Below are positions 42,558 to 51,280 of a stretch of DNA of 64,000 bases, piece after piece; position 1 is the first letter of the stretch, and every line of letters begins with the position of its first letter. The notes below the pieces were generated by a model. It was not told where the DNA came from. It saw only the letters and a program-made list of their open reading frames with translations, and ran no database searches. A program made the translations under genes and the position numbers. This DNA is from [Actinomadura] parvosata subsp. kistnae (GTDB taxonomy: Bacteria > Actinomycetota > Actinomycetes > Streptosporangiales > Streptosporangiaceae): the NCBI RefSeq assembly GCF_900323885.1, contig NZ_OOHJ01000018.1, positions 2,715,001-2,779,000 of the forward strand, written 5' to 3'.

Positions 42558-43634
42558 TCAGCCCGGGAACGACGGGTGCGGCCCCAGCGCCCAGTACTCG
42601 AAGAGCCCGTGGCCCACGAGCCCGTCGTACTCGAAACGCCCGACGGCGTCCACCAGCCCCCACATCCTGGCGGCGTCGTCGGGCAGCCGGTACGTCACGC
42701 CCTGCACGACGGGCCCCGCCCCCTGGTACATCCCGTGGCGCCACTCCTGCTCCAGCCCGTAGCCGGTGCCGACCATGAGATGGACCGGCAGCAGCGGCGT
42801 GCAGCGCACGTCGAACGGCTTGCCGCCGGGCGGCGCGAACGCGATGGTGGCCTCGACGACGTCGCGGGTGCCGGGGGCGTAGACCGGGCGGTACTCCGGT
42901 CTGCCGAGGTACTCCTCCTCGCGGCCGTCGGACCACACGCGCACGGCCTCCTCCAGCAGCCGCCGCCCGCGCTCGTCCTCCTGGACGATGCACAGGATGG
43001 CGTGGTCGTCGAAGCGCATCGGCGCGTAGAGCCAGTAGAACGTCCCGGAGTTCTTGGCCATGATCCCGGGCGGCTCCGGCTCGCCGACGGGCCTGATGCC
43101 CCATGACCGGTCCCTGGTGCCCATCCAGCGGTCGGGCGTGACGGGGAAGTCGCTCTCGCCGAGCCTGATGTGGCCGGACCACTGCCCGGTCTGCGCCATC
43201 CGTACCGAGTCGAACACCACCCGCTCCTGCCACCGCAGGAAGTGCCGTGGCTCCAGCACGGCCGGGATCGTGCCCTCCCACAGGAGGTCGAACGACAGGC
43301 CGTGCTCGTTCGGCTCCAGGACCACCCTGAGCCGCTTGAGCCCCTCGACGACCTCGACGCGGAACGGCCCGACCCGGGTGTCCATCCGGTCGGCGCCCAG
43401 CTCGCGCGAGGCGCGGACGACGCGGTGCAGGTCGGGGGTGCGCACGCAGGCGAACGCGTCGGTGACGCCCAGGTTGGGGTACTGGCCGAGGCCGACGATC
43501 AGCATGAGCTCGTCGGAGGCGGCGTGGCAGTTGAAGTAGTAGCGGTCGTAGAAGTTGCGGTCTCCGGTGGTCACGTGCCGCATGACCTGGGCGGCCTGGT
43601 GGACGGGGTAGTCGTCGAGCGGTGACAGCGCCAT
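42558..43634 (-). CDS. DUF7064-like conserved hypothetical protein
   Basis: 358 residues, ATG at 43634. NFYDRYYFNCHAASDELML, the YPNLGVTDAFACVR block and TPDRWMGTRDRSWGIRP recall proteins now grouped as DUF7064/7065, found in steroid- and lipid-using actinobacteria. The beta-rich pattern suggests a lipocalin-like or hydroxyneurosporene-synthase-like fold; no catalytic residues can be named. A KstR2-like operator (43647-43660) directly upstream supports a link with steroid or acyl-CoA metabolism. It is convergent with the secreted protein gene. Confidence 0.6.
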   Translation of the reverse strand: MALSPLDDYPVHQAAQVMRHVTTGDRNFYDRYYFNCHAASDELMLIVGLGQYPNLGVTDAFACVRTPDLHRVVRASRELGADRMDTRVGPFRVEVVEGLKRLRVVLEPNEHGLSFDLLWEGTIPAVLEPRHFLRWQERVVFDSVRMAQTGQWSGHIRLGESDFPVTPDRWMGTRDRSWGIRPVGEPEPPGIMAKNSGTFYWLYAPMRFDDHAILCIVQEDERGRRLLEEAVRVWSDGREEEYLGRPEYRPVYAPGTRDVVEATIAFAPPGGKPFDVRCTPLLPVHLMVGTGYGLEQEWRHGMYQGAGPVVQGVTYRLPDDAARMWGLVDAVGRFEYDGLVGHGLFEYWALGPHPSFPG

Positions 43635-43646
43635 GCCCGGTGTTCT

Positions 43647-43660
43647 AACAAGCGCTTGGT
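43647..43660. promoter_or_regulatory. KstR2/TetR-type operator
   Basis: AACAAGCGCTTGGT fits the published KstR2 motif AnCAAGnnCTTGnT exactly. Its centre lies about 20 bp upstream of the ATG at 43634, overlapping the likely transcription start. Similar CAAGNNCTTG palindromes are used by other TetR repressors of lipid catabolism. Confidence 0.6.
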
Positions 43661-43674
43661 CGGACGTCAACCAG

Positions 43675-43746
43675 GCGCCGCAAGCGGTCACGCGTCAGCC
43701 GGGCGTCCCAGGCGCTCACGCGGCAACCTCGCGCCGCAAGCGGTCA
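43675..43746. repeat. 16-bp direct repeat
   Basis: GCGCCGCAAGCGGTCA occurs at 43675-43690 and again, identically, at 43731-43746, 56 bp apart, in the gap between the DUF7064-like gene and the terminator at 43761. Confidence 0.7.
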
Positions 43747-43760
43747 TCGGCCCCGGGCGC

Positions 43761-43801
43761 AGGCGCGCCCCCGTGACAGAGCTCGTCACGGGGGCGCGCC
43801 T
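43761..43801. terminator. Perfect 17-bp hairpin
   Basis: AGGCGCGCCCCCGTGAC and its exact complement at 43785-43801 enclose a 7-nt loop. It follows the minus-strand gene at 43819 by 17 bp and is probably its terminator, though no T-tract is present. Confidence 0.65.
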
Positions 43802-43818
43802 CCTGTGTGCCGCAGCGG

Positions 43819-44319
43819 TCACGACATCTTGCGTGACGCCTCATCCGCCTTGTTCGACACGTTGGCGGCCATGCGGTCCGCGGACTCGGATGCCTTCTCA
43901 GCCTTCTCATTGACCCAGCGTGAGGCATCGGAGGCGGAGTCCTTCATGTGCTCGGTCCACTGCTGCGCGTTGCGGCGGTAGAACATGTAACCGATCGTTC
44001 CCACCGCGACACCGGTCAGCAGAACGAGCATCGGCCACCGCCGCGAGCGCGACGGTGTCGGGTCGATTCGCCGGGCCGCGTTGGTCAGCATGGTGCTGAC
44101 CTTGGGCGCGATCTGCTCCTCGAACCCGTGCGCCGCCGATTCCAGCCGCGGCGCCGCCCAGTGGCGGGCGTCTTCGATGCGATGGGCGGCGGCCACCTTG
44201 GCCTGGTCCGCCATGGGCTGCATGCGCTGGCCGGTTCGCATGGCCTGGGCCTTCATGCGGCCCATCCACGTGGCTGGCACTTCCATGACCACGCGGCGTC
44301 TTCTCATTCTCAGGGACAC
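43819..44319 (-). CDS. YtxH-like membrane protein with amphipathic tail
   Basis: 166 residues from a GTG at 44319 with GGGAGG 6 nt upstream. The N-terminal half is basic and helical. One membrane helix (WPMLVLLTGVAVGTIGYMFY) lies at about 94-113, and the C-terminal part is a charged amphipathic helix with KDSASDASRWVNEKAEKASE repeating small and charged residues. It resembles YtxH/DUF-type stress-linked proteins by layout only. It is divergent from the cyclophilin gene. Confidence 0.7.
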   Translation of the reverse strand: MSLRMRRRRVVMEVPATWMGRMKAQAMRTGQRMQPMADQAKVAAAHRIEDARHWAAPRLESAAHGFEEQIAPKVSTMLTNAARRIDPTPSRSRRWPMLVLLTGVAVGTIGYMFYRRNAQQWTEHMKDSASDASRWVNEKAEKASESADRMAANVSNKADEASRKMS

Positions 44320-44478
44320 GACAACCTCCCCTGTCGTTGGGGCCCCGCAGCCTGACCTGCCCCGGACAAGGCGGCTCAATCATCGCCGTCCATGGGAGGA
44401 TGGCTCGGGAGGCCGTACGGCCATAATCCTCAAAACACCACAAAACCAACCCTGTGCATAGAGGGGGGCAGCTGTCTC

Positions 44479-45015
44479 GTGGCTGAGAAGCTGATCGCAA
44501 ACCTGCAGACCAACCGCGGCAATATCAAGGTAGAACTCTTCCCGACGAAGGCCCCGAAAACGGTCCGTAACTTCGTGGAGCTGGCCGAAGGCTCCCGCGA
44601 ATGGACGCACCCGGGCACCGGCGAGAAGAGCACCGGCCGCTACTACGACGGCACCATCTTCCACCGGGTGATCTCCGGCTTCATGATCCAGGGCGGCGAC
44701 CCGCTCGGCCAGGGCATCGGCGGCCCCGGCTACGAGTTCGACGACGAGATCCACCCCGAGCTCTACTTCAACCGCCCCTACCTGCTCGCCATGGCCAACG
44801 CCGGCATCCGCTTCGGCAAGGGCACCAACGGCTCGCAGTTCTTCATCACGGTCGTGCCGACGCCGCACCTCAACGGCAAGCACACGATCTTCGGCGAGGT
44901 CGTCGAGGGTCAGGAGGTGGTCGACGAGATCGCCAAGACCCGCACCGACCGCCGCGACCGCCCGGTGGAGGACGTCGTCCTTGAGTCGGTCACCATCGAC
45001 CACATCAAGGACTGA
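44479..45015 (+). CDS. ppiA: Cyclophilin-type peptidyl-prolyl cis-trans isomerase
   Basis: 178 residues from a GTG at 44479, giving VAEKLIANLQTNRGNIKVEL. Cyclophilin catalytic residues are in YDGTIFHRVISGFMIQGGDP (Phe-His-Arg), NGSQFFIT and HLNGKHTIFGEV. It speeds proline isomerisation during folding. No signal peptide is present, so it is cytoplasmic. It precedes the rhomboid gene by 128 bp, an order typical of actinobacterial chromosomes near pknB. Confidence 0.92.
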   Translation: MAEKLIANLQTNRGNIKVELFPTKAPKTVRNFVELAEGSREWTHPGTGEKSTGRYYDGTIFHRVISGFMIQGGDPLGQGIGGPGYEFDDEIHPELYFNRPYLLAMANAGIRFGKGTNGSQFFITVVPTPHLNGKHTIFGEVVEGQEVVDEIAKTRTDRRDRPVEDVVLESVTIDHIKD

Positions 45016-45143
45016 CGGCCCGCACGCCCCGCCCCGCCCCCGCACCGCCGGGGGCGCCGGCCGGGGTGCCGCCTGCCCCACCCCTCCCGCGCTGCCCGTT
45101 TTGGGCCGACGCGGCAGGCTCGCGCAAGCCTTAGGCTTCGGTC

Positions 45144-46010
45144 ATGACCAGCCAGCCGCCGAGCCCGCCCTCGCAGCCCGAGCAGCCCGCTGAGGCGGTG
45201 CCCACGTGCTACCGCCACCCCGACAAGGAGACCTGGGTACGCTGCCAGCGGTGCGAGCGTCCCATCTGCCCCGACTGCATGCGTGACGCCGCGGTCGGCT
45301 TCCAGTGCCCCGAGTGCGTCGCCGAGGGCAACAAGGGCATCCGCCAGGCCAGGTCCACGTTCGGCGGCAACGTCGTCCGCACCCCGTTCGTGACGTACGC
45401 GCTTTTGGTCATCAACGTGCTGGTCTTCGGCGCCCAATACCTTGTGGGCGATCGGCTTACCGGCGAGCTGGCGATGTGGCCGGGCGGCGTGGCCGTGTTC
45501 GGCGAATACCATCGCCTGATCACCGCGGCCTTCGTGCACGGCAGCGTCTTCCACATCCTGTTCAACTGCTGGGCGCTGTTCGTGGTCGGGCCCTACCTGG
45601 AGCGCGCCTTCGGGCACGTCCGCTACACGGCCCTGTATCTGATCAGCGCGCTCGGCGGCTCGGTGCTCGGCCTCTGGCTCGACCCGCTCAACCAGCCCAC
45701 CGTCGGCGCCTCAGGGGCCATCTTCGGCCTGTTCGGCGCGGCGTTCGTGGTGGGCCGCAAGCTCAACATGGACGTGCGCGGCATGGCCGTGCTCATCGCG
45801 CTCAACCTGGCGATCACGTTCCTGGTGCCGGGCATCAGCTGGACCGGGCACGTCGGTGGCCTGATCACCGGATCACTGCTGGCGGGGGCGCTTGCCTACG
45901 CCCCCAAGAACAGCAGGACCCTCTGGCAGGTGCTGGCGATCGCGGCGGCACTGGTGTTGCTGGCCGTGCTCGTGCTTGTCAGGACGTCAGCCATCCTGAC
46001 CGCTGCCTGA
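45144..46010 (+). CDS. Rhomboid-family intramembrane serine protease with N-terminal zinc finger
   Basis: 288 residues. An N-terminal B-box-like zinc finger uses Cys22, Cys34, Cys37, Cys42, Cys45, Cys55 and Cys58 with His25. Six membrane helices follow. The catalytic Ser170 is in TVGASGAIFGLFGA and His226 is in SWTGHVGGL. HRLITAAFVHGSVFHILFN matches the rhomboid loop. It cleaves membrane proteins within the bilayer; substrates are unknown. Confidence 0.95.
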   Translation: MTSQPPSPPSQPEQPAEAVPTCYRHPDKETWVRCQRCERPICPDCMRDAAVGFQCPECVAEGNKGIRQARSTFGGNVVRTPFVTYALLVINVLVFGAQYLVGDRLTGELAMWPGGVAVFGEYHRLITAAFVHGSVFHILFNCWALFVVGPYLERAFGHVRYTALYLISALGGSVLGLWLDPLNQPTVGASGAIFGLFGAAFVVGRKLNMDVRGMAVLIALNLAITFLVPGISWTGHVGGLITGSLLAGALAYAPKNSRTLWQVLAIAAALVLLAVLVLVRTSAILTAA

Positions 46011-46045
46011 CCTTCCCCAGGCTGTGGAAAAGGCTGTGGAAAGAA

Positions 46046-46291
46046 CTAACGCCAGCGGGTGGAAAGAACCACACCGAAGATGATGAAAACAAACCCGATC
46101 AGCAGGTTCCAGTTCTGCAGATCGCTGAAGAACGGCGCCCGTGGGGCGACGTAATAGATCGCGATCCACAGAATGCCGATGATCCACGCGGCGACCATCG
46201 TGGGGGCCAGCCAGCGCGGGCTGACCTTGACCTGCTGGGACCTCTGCGGCGGCGTGTAAACCGCCTTCTTGCGAGCCTTGGACTTGGGCAC
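46046..46291 (-). CDS. crgA: Cell division protein CrgA
   Basis: 81 residues from a GTG at 46291 with AGGAG 7 nt upstream. The basic N-terminus PKSKARKKAVYTPP precedes two membrane helices (SPRWLAPTMVAAWIIGILWI and NWNLLIGFVFIIFGVVLSTR), the CrgA signature. CrgA binds FtsZ, FtsQ, FtsI and PBPs and tunes septation in actinobacteria. It is divergent from the sortase gene and beside the pknB cluster, as in Streptomyces and mycobacteria. Confidence 0.95.
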   Translation of the reverse strand: MPKSKARKKAVYTPPQRSQQVKVSPRWLAPTMVAAWIIGILWIAIYYVAPRAPFFSDLQNWNLLIGFVFIIFGVVLSTRWR

Positions 46292-46424
46292 TGGGTAACT
46301 CCTGCTGAGGGCCTGGGCTTCCGGATCGTCCACAGGCTCTTCGTTTTAGCGTAGTTGAAGCGTGCCCCAGGATAGTCGCCACGCGCACGACATGGCGATC
46401 CCCGGGGCCCGCATCGTCGCCGAA

Positions 46425-46430
46425 TAACCT
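46425..46430 (+). promoter_or_regulatory. Candidate -10 of the sortase operon (leaderless)
   Basis: TAACCT fits TANNNT and ends 6 nt before the ATG at 46437, with no ribosome site between, so transcription would start at the A of the ATG. Confidence 0.45.
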
Positions 46431-46436
46431 GATCGC

Positions 46437-47045
46437 ATGCGGGCCACGCTCCGGGCCGTGGGGGAGCTCAGCATCACCGCGGGCCTGATCCTCATGCTGT
46501 TCTGCGCGTATCTGCTCTGGGGCACCGGCGCCTACACCCAGAGCCAGCAGTCGTTGCTCAAGGGCGAGCTGGCCGCGAAGAAGCCGCGCGCCGAGCGCAT
46601 CCGGCCGGGGCAGGCGCTGGCGATGCTGCGCATTCCCAGGCTGGGCCGCGACTACCAGTACGCCGTGGTGGAGGGCGTGGGGGCCGAGCAGCTCAAGAGG
46701 GGCCCCGGCCACTACCCCGACAGCGCCATGCCGGGCGAGGTGGGCAACTTCGTGCTCTCGGGGCACCGCACCACGTACGCGGCCCCGTTCAACGAGATCG
46801 ACGAGCTCGAACGCGACGACGAGATCGTGGTCGAGACCCCCGAGGCCCGCCACACCTACCGCGTGACCTCCCAGGACATCGTGCGGCCCGACGAGATCGA
46901 CGTGCTCGCCCCCGTGCCCGGCAAGCCCGACATCCGCCCCATCCGGGCCTTCATCACGCTGTCCACCTGCCATCCGGAATACTCGGCCGCCGAGCGCCTG
47001 ATCGTCTACGGCGTGCTGAAGGAGAGCGAACCCCGCGAGGAGTGA
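46437..47045 (+). CDS. Class E sortase
   Basis: 202 residues. An N-terminal membrane helix (about 12-30, ITAGLILMLFCAYLLWGTG) orients the catalytic domain outward. The active site is His110 in LSGHRTTY, Cys178 in LSTCHPEYSAAERL, and Arg187. Class E sortases attach LAXTG-type proteins to peptidoglycan or assemble pili in actinobacteria. No sorting-signal substrate is in the window. The next small gene starts 1 bp after its stop. Confidence 0.92.
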   Translation: MRATLRAVGELSITAGLILMLFCAYLLWGTGAYTQSQQSLLKGELAAKKPRAERIRPGQALAMLRIPRLGRDYQYAVVEGVGAEQLKRGPGHYPDSAMPGEVGNFVLSGHRTTYAAPFNEIDELERDDEIVVETPEARHTYRVTSQDIVRPDEIDVLAPVPGKPDIRPIRAFITLSTCHPEYSAAERLIVYGVLKESEPREE

Positions 47046-47046
47046 C

Positions 47047-47205
47047 ATGTACGCCTGGCTCTGGCGCAAGCTGCCCGGCCGCCCGCTCGCCCGCGTCCTG
47101 ACGGCCGTCGCGCTGGCCGCCGCCGCGGGGGCCGTACTCTGGTACGCGGTGTTCCCGCTCCTGGAGCCCGCGGTGACGCTCGACGAGGTGACGGTAAGAA
47201 GGTGA
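47047..47205 (+). CDS. Small single-pass membrane protein (52 aa)
   Basis: ATG 1 bp after the sortase stop, running 53 codons. MYAWLWRKLPGRPLARVL is followed by a membrane helix (TAVALAAAAGAVLWYAVFPL) and a short acidic tail (VTLDEVTVRR). It is not a known family to me, but a tiny membrane gene between the sortase and pabA is common in this group. It is probably translationally coupled to the sortase. Confidence 0.65.
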   Translation: MYAWLWRKLPGRPLARVLTAVALAAAAGAVLWYAVFPLLEPAVTLDEVTVRR

Positions 47206-47215
47206 CCGCGAGAAG

Positions 47216-47788
47216 ATGACCCGCGTGCTGGTGGTGGACAACCACGACAGTTTCGTCCACACCATCGTGCAGTACCTGCGCGAGCTCGGCGCCGACTGCG
47301 ACGTGCGGCCGCGCGACGACGTCCGCGTACACGACGCCGACGGCTTCGACGGCGTGCTCGTCAGCCCGGGCCCCGGGGCGCCCGAGGCGGCCGGTGTGAG
47401 CGTCCCGCTGGTCCACCACGCCGCCGAGAGCAACCGGCCGCTGCTCGGCGTCTGCCTGGGCCACCAGGCCATCGCCGTGGCCTACGGCGCCACCGTGAGC
47501 CGCGCCCCGGAGCTCTTCCACGGGCAGACCAGCGCCATCACGCACGACGGCAAGGGCGTGTTCGAGGAGCTGCCCTCACCCGTGCGCATGACCCGCTACC
47601 ACTCGCTGGCCGTGCTGCCCCAGACCGTGCCGGACGTGCTCGACGTGACCGCCCGCACGGAGGACGGCGTCATCATGGGCCTGCGGCACCGCCGGGCGCC
47701 CATCGAGGGCATCCAGTTCCACCCCGAGTCCGTGCTGTCCGAGCATGGTCATCGGCTGCTCGAAAATTGGCTGCGCCGAATCGTGTAA
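47216..47788 (+). CDS. pabA: Aminodeoxychorismate/anthranilate synthase glutamine amidotransferase subunit
   Basis: 190 residues. Class I glutamine amidotransferase triad: Cys80 in LLGVCLGHQ, His169 and Glu171 in QFHPESVLSEHG. It supplies ammonia from glutamine to PabB or TrpE to make p-aminobenzoate for folate or anthranilate for tryptophan. PabA and TrpG cannot be separated by sequence alone. It is transcribed with the sortase gene. Confidence 0.92.
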   Translation: MTRVLVVDNHDSFVHTIVQYLRELGADCDVRPRDDVRVHDADGFDGVLVSPGPGAPEAAGVSVPLVHHAAESNRPLLGVCLGHQAIAVAYGATVSRAPELFHGQTSAITHDGKGVFEELPSPVRMTRYHSLAVLPQTVPDVLDVTARTEDGVIMGLRHRRAPIEGIQFHPESVLSEHGHRLLENWLRRIV

Positions 47789-47824
47789 CAAACGTCTCGC
47801 GTAGAGCGACGTACAAGTGAGCGT

Positions 47825-47851
47825 CCCCGCCGTTGCCCCCGAGCGGCGGGG
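47825..47851. terminator. Terminator downstream of pabA
   Basis: CCCCGCCG (47825-47832) pairs with CGGCGGGG (47844-47851), followed by a T-rich GCGTTCTTTGTT tail on the plus strand. Confidence 0.7.
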
Positions 47852-47874
47852 GCGTTCTTTGTTGCCACACGTGA

Positions 47875-47904
47875 CGAAGGGCCGCCCCGGAGGGCGGCCC
47901 TTCG
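47875..47904 (-). terminator. Terminator downstream of pknB
   Basis: CGAAGGGCCGCCC and GGGCGGCCCTTCG form a perfect 13-bp stem with a 4-nt loop, 16 bp past the pknB stop. Confidence 0.7.
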
Positions 47905-47920
47905 CCGTGGACGGGGAACC

Positions 47921-49789
47921 TCAGCCGCCGAAGCCGCCGCCGAGGCCGTCGTCACCGATCGGGTTGTCCTCGGTGGGCTCCTCGGACGGGAAGTCGTCGG
48001 TCGGCTCCTCCGACGGGGTGTCGCTGGTCGGCTCGTCCGTCGGGAACGGGTTGGACGTCTGCTCCTCGGGGCCGGTCGACACCACGATCGTGATGGTGGT
48101 GCCCGCGACGAGCTGCGTGCCCTCCGGCGGGTTCTGCTGGACGACGGTGCCCTCGGGCGCCTCGTTGGACGGCTGCGGGTTGACCTTGACCTTGAAGCCC
48201 GCGGCCTTGAGCTGCGCCGTGGCGTCCTGCTGGGTGAGGCCGATCACGCTGGGCACCTCGCTGAGCGCCTTGGGCACGAAGAGGGTGACGGAGCCGCCCT
48301 CCTCGATCTCCGTGCCGGCCTTGGGGTCGGTGGCGATGACCTGGCCCTGCGGCTTGGTCGAGTTTCGTGTCTTGATGACGCCGGTCAGGCCGGCCTCCTC
48401 GAGGACCTTCTCGGCGTCGGCCTGCGGCATGCCGACGAGGCCGTCGGGCACCTTGACCTTCTTGGGGCCGCTGGAGACGATCAGCTTGACCGGGGACTTC
48501 TTCTCGACCTTGGTGCCGGCCTTCGGGTCGGTGCCGATGACGGCGTTCTTCTCGACGTCGCTGCTGGCCTCCTGCACCACCTGCACCTGGAGATCGAGAT
48601 CCTTGAGCTGCTGCTCAGCGTAGGAGCGCTCCTGCGAGGCCAGGTCGGGGATCTCCACCTGGGTCTCGGTCGCCGTGCCACCGCCGCCGCTGAACACGAC
48701 GTAGCCGATGCCGACCATCGCGCCGATGATGAGCAGCGGGATGACGATCCACAGCGCGGTCTTGAGCGCGTTGTTGCCGCCGCCCCCGGCCCTGCGCCGC
48801 CCGCCCCGGCCGCCGCCCTCGTCGTACTCGTACGGCGGCACCGCGGTGGTGCGCTGCGTGGCCGGGCCCTGCGCCGCCTGGGTGGCGGTCATCATGCGCG
48901 TGCCCTGGTTGAAGTTGCCCGTCATCGCCATCGTCTGGGCGTCGACCGGCATGCCGGACATGGCGCGCTGGATGTCGGCCCGCATCTCGCCCGCGTTCTG
49001 GTAGCGGTGCGCCGGGTCCTTCGCCATGGCCTTGAGCACGATGGCGTCGGCCCACTGCGGGATCTCCGGGTCGATCTGGGACGGCGGGATGGGCTCCTCG
49101 CGTACGTGCTGGTAGGCGATCGCGACCGGGGAGTCGCCGGTGAACGGCGGCTGGCCGGTGAGCAGCTCGTACAGCACGCAACCGGTGGAGTAGATGTCGC
49201 TGCGCGCGTCGACCCGCTCGCCGCGCGCCTGCTCGGGAGACAGGTACTGGGCGGTGCCGATCACCTGGGCGGTCTGCGTCATCGTGGCCGCGGAGTCGGC
49301 CATCGCGCGCGCGATGCCGAAGTCCATCACCTTGACGTCGCCCGCGCGCGTGATCATCACGTTGGCCGGCTTGATGTCGCGGTGCACGATGCCGCCGCGG
49401 TGGCTGTAGTCGAGCGCGCGCAGGATGCCGTCGACCAGCTCCACGGCCCGCTCGGGCAGCAGCCGCCGGTCCTGGCGCAGCAGGTCGCGCAGCGTGCGGC
49501 CGTCGACGTACTCCATGACGATGTACGGCACGGGGGTGCCGTCGGTGACGTCCTCGCCGGTGTCGTAGACCGCCACGACGGCCGGGTGGTTGAGGGAGGC
49601 CGCCGACTGCGCCTCACGGCGGAACCGGGCCTGGAAGGTGTGGTCGCGCGCCAGGTCGGAGCGGAGGGTCTTGATCGCGACTATGCGGTCCAGCCGGATG
49701 TCTCGGGCGCGATACACCTCGGCCATGCCGCCGCGCCCGACGACGCCGTCGAGCTCGTAGCGACCTCCGAGTAGCCGAGGCTGAGTCAT
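47921..49789 (-). CDS. pknB: PASTA-domain serine/threonine kinase PknB
   Basis: 622 residues from the ATG at 49789; a GTG at 49798 is an alternative. The kinase domain (about 8-270) has GRGGMAEVYRARD, VAIK, IVHRDIKPANVMI and MDFGIARAMADSAATM. A membrane helix at about 345-365 is followed by three PASTA repeats (EIPDLASQERSYAEQQL, VPDGLVGMPQADAEKVL, VPSVIGLTQQDATAQL) that bind muropeptides, and an acidic, disordered C-terminal tail. PknB senses peptidoglycan growth and phosphorylates cell-wall enzymes. It is last in the fhaA-to-pknB operon. Confidence 0.97.
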   Translation of the reverse strand: MTQPRLLGGRYELDGVVGRGGMAEVYRARDIRLDRIVAIKTLRSDLARDHTFQARFRREAQSAASLNHPAVVAVYDTGEDVTDGTPVPYIVMEYVDGRTLRDLLRQDRRLLPERAVELVDGILRALDYSHRGGIVHRDIKPANVMITRAGDVKVMDFGIARAMADSAATMTQTAQVIGTAQYLSPEQARGERVDARSDIYSTGCVLYELLTGQPPFTGDSPVAIAYQHVREEPIPPSQIDPEIPQWADAIVLKAMAKDPAHRYQNAGEMRADIQRAMSGMPVDAQTMAMTGNFNQGTRMMTATQAAQGPATQRTTAVPPYEYDEGGGRGGRRRAGGGGNNALKTALWIVIPLLIIGAMVGIGYVVFSGGGGTATETQVEIPDLASQERSYAEQQLKDLDLQVQVVQEASSDVEKNAVIGTDPKAGTKVEKKSPVKLIVSSGPKKVKVPDGLVGMPQADAEKVLEEAGLTGVIKTRNSTKPQGQVIATDPKAGTEIEEGGSVTLFVPKALSEVPSVIGLTQQDATAQLKAAGFKVKVNPQPSNEAPEGTVVQQNPPEGTQLVAGTTITIVVSTGPEEQTSNPFPTDEPTSDTPSEEPTDDFPSEEPTEDNPIGDDGLGGGFGG

Positions 49790-49873
49790 TTCCTGCACTG
49801 TCCCTTACCGTTCATCTTGGGTACCGGCCTGCTCGGGGGGGCCGCCGGTGTCCATCATCGACCCCATGGCGCA

Positions 49874-51259
49874 TCACGTCTCCTCCTTGGGCGGGTTCGT
49901 ATCACCCGGGTCCGGCGAGGCGGTGGGTGTCGGCGTTGTCGGTGTAGTGGTGGGCGTTGGGGTCGTCGGGGTGGGTGTAGGGGTCCGGGTGGTGGTGGTT
50001 CGGGTTGGTTTCGGCGTCGGCTTCTTGGTGGGAGTAGCCGACTTGCTTACCGTAGCCGACGGTGAGGGTATAGGGTTCGTCGACTTCACCGGAACCGCCG
50101 AGGGTCTGCGCGTCCGCGTCTTGGTCTTCGTCGGCCGCACCCGTGCCTGCGTGGGCGTGACCGTGACCGACGGCGTCTGTGACGGCTCGGCCACCTCCGG
50201 CGTCGCCCGCGACTGCTCGCGGTCGGCGAACGTCACCGCCGCCAGCCCCACCGCGGCCACGCAGCCCGCGGTGGCCACCAGCGCCAGCGTCCTGGCCCCC
50301 TTGCGCCCGCCCGACGGCCGCGCCTGCACGGTGGTGGCCGGGGCGAGGTCGTCGGTCTGCCGCTCGTCCTCGGGCGCCGGCTCCCGGACGCGGAAACCGG
50401 CCGGGTCGGTCAGCATGCTCAGCTCGGCGCCCTGCTGGACGCCCTGATCGGCGCCCGCCAGCGCCTCACGCAGCACGTACGCCCGGTCGGCCGCCTCCAG
50501 CGCCGAGGCGGGCCGCCGCTCCGGCTCCTTGGCCAGCAGCGCCATGACCAGCTCCCGCACCGGCGCGGGCACGTCCACGCCGAGCGGCGGCGGCTGCTCG
50601 TTGAGGTGCTGCAGCGCGATCGCCACCTGGCTGTCGCCACGGAACGGCGTGCGCCCGGCCAGGCACTCGTAGGCCACCACGCCGAGGGAGTAGAGGTCGG
50701 TCGCGGGCGTGAGCGGGAAGCCCTGCGCCTGCTCGGGGCTGACGTACTGGGCCGTGCCCAGCACGGTGCCGGTCTGCGTCACCGGCGCCGCCTCCAGGGC
50801 CCGCGCGATGCCGAAGTCGGTGACCTTGATCGTGCCCTCGGAGGTGACGAGCAGGTTGCCCGGCTTGATGTCGCGGTGGATGATGCCCGCCGAGTGGGCC
50901 GCGTGCAGCGCCCTGGCCGTCTGGTGCACCACGTCGAGCGCCACCTCCGGCCCGATGGCTCCGTTGCGCGCCAGGATGGCCGACAGCGGCTCGCCGTGCA
51001 CCAGCTCCATGACGAGGTAGGCCAGGTCGCTCTGCTCGCCGTAGTCGAAGATCTGCGCGATGCCGGGGTCGGCGAGGGCGGCCGTCAGCCGCGCCTCGTT
51101 GCGGAACCGTTCGCGGAACGACGGGTCGGCGTAGATGTGGCTGCGCAGAATCTTCACCGCCACTTCGCGCCCGAGCAGTTCGTCACGGGCACGCCACACC
51201 TCTCCCATACCGCCTGTGGCGATGCGGGAGACCAGGAGGTAGCGGTTACGGAGCCGCAT
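49874..51259 (-). CDS. pknA: Serine/threonine kinase PknA
   Basis: 461 residues from the ATG at 51259. The kinase domain has RIATGGMGEVWRARD, VAVKILR, IIHRDIKPGNLLV and TDFGIARALEAAPVT. One membrane helix follows at about 325-342, with a Thr/Pro-rich extracellular tail (PTPTPTTPTPTTTPTTPTP) but no PASTA repeats. In actinobacteria PknA works with PknB on cell-shape targets. It lies 84 bp upstream of pknB and 21 bp downstream of pbpA. Confidence 0.95.
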   Translation of the reverse strand: MRLRNRYLLVSRIATGGMGEVWRARDELLGREVAVKILRSHIYADPSFRERFRNEARLTAALADPGIAQIFDYGEQSDLAYLVMELVHGEPLSAILARNGAIGPEVALDVVHQTARALHAAHSAGIIHRDIKPGNLLVTSEGTIKVTDFGIARALEAAPVTQTGTVLGTAQYVSPEQAQGFPLTPATDLYSLGVVAYECLAGRTPFRGDSQVAIALQHLNEQPPPLGVDVPAPVRELVMALLAKEPERRPASALEAADRAYVLREALAGADQGVQQGAELSMLTDPAGFRVREPAPEDERQTDDLAPATTVQARPSGGRKGARTLALVATAGCVAAVGLAAVTFADREQSRATPEVAEPSQTPSVTVTPTQARVRPTKTKTRTRRPSAVPVKSTNPIPSPSATVSKSATPTKKPTPKPTRTTTTRTPTPTPTTPTPTTTPTTPTPTASPDPGDTNPPKEET

Positions 51260-51280
51260 GACCCAGCAGGTTACCGTCAC

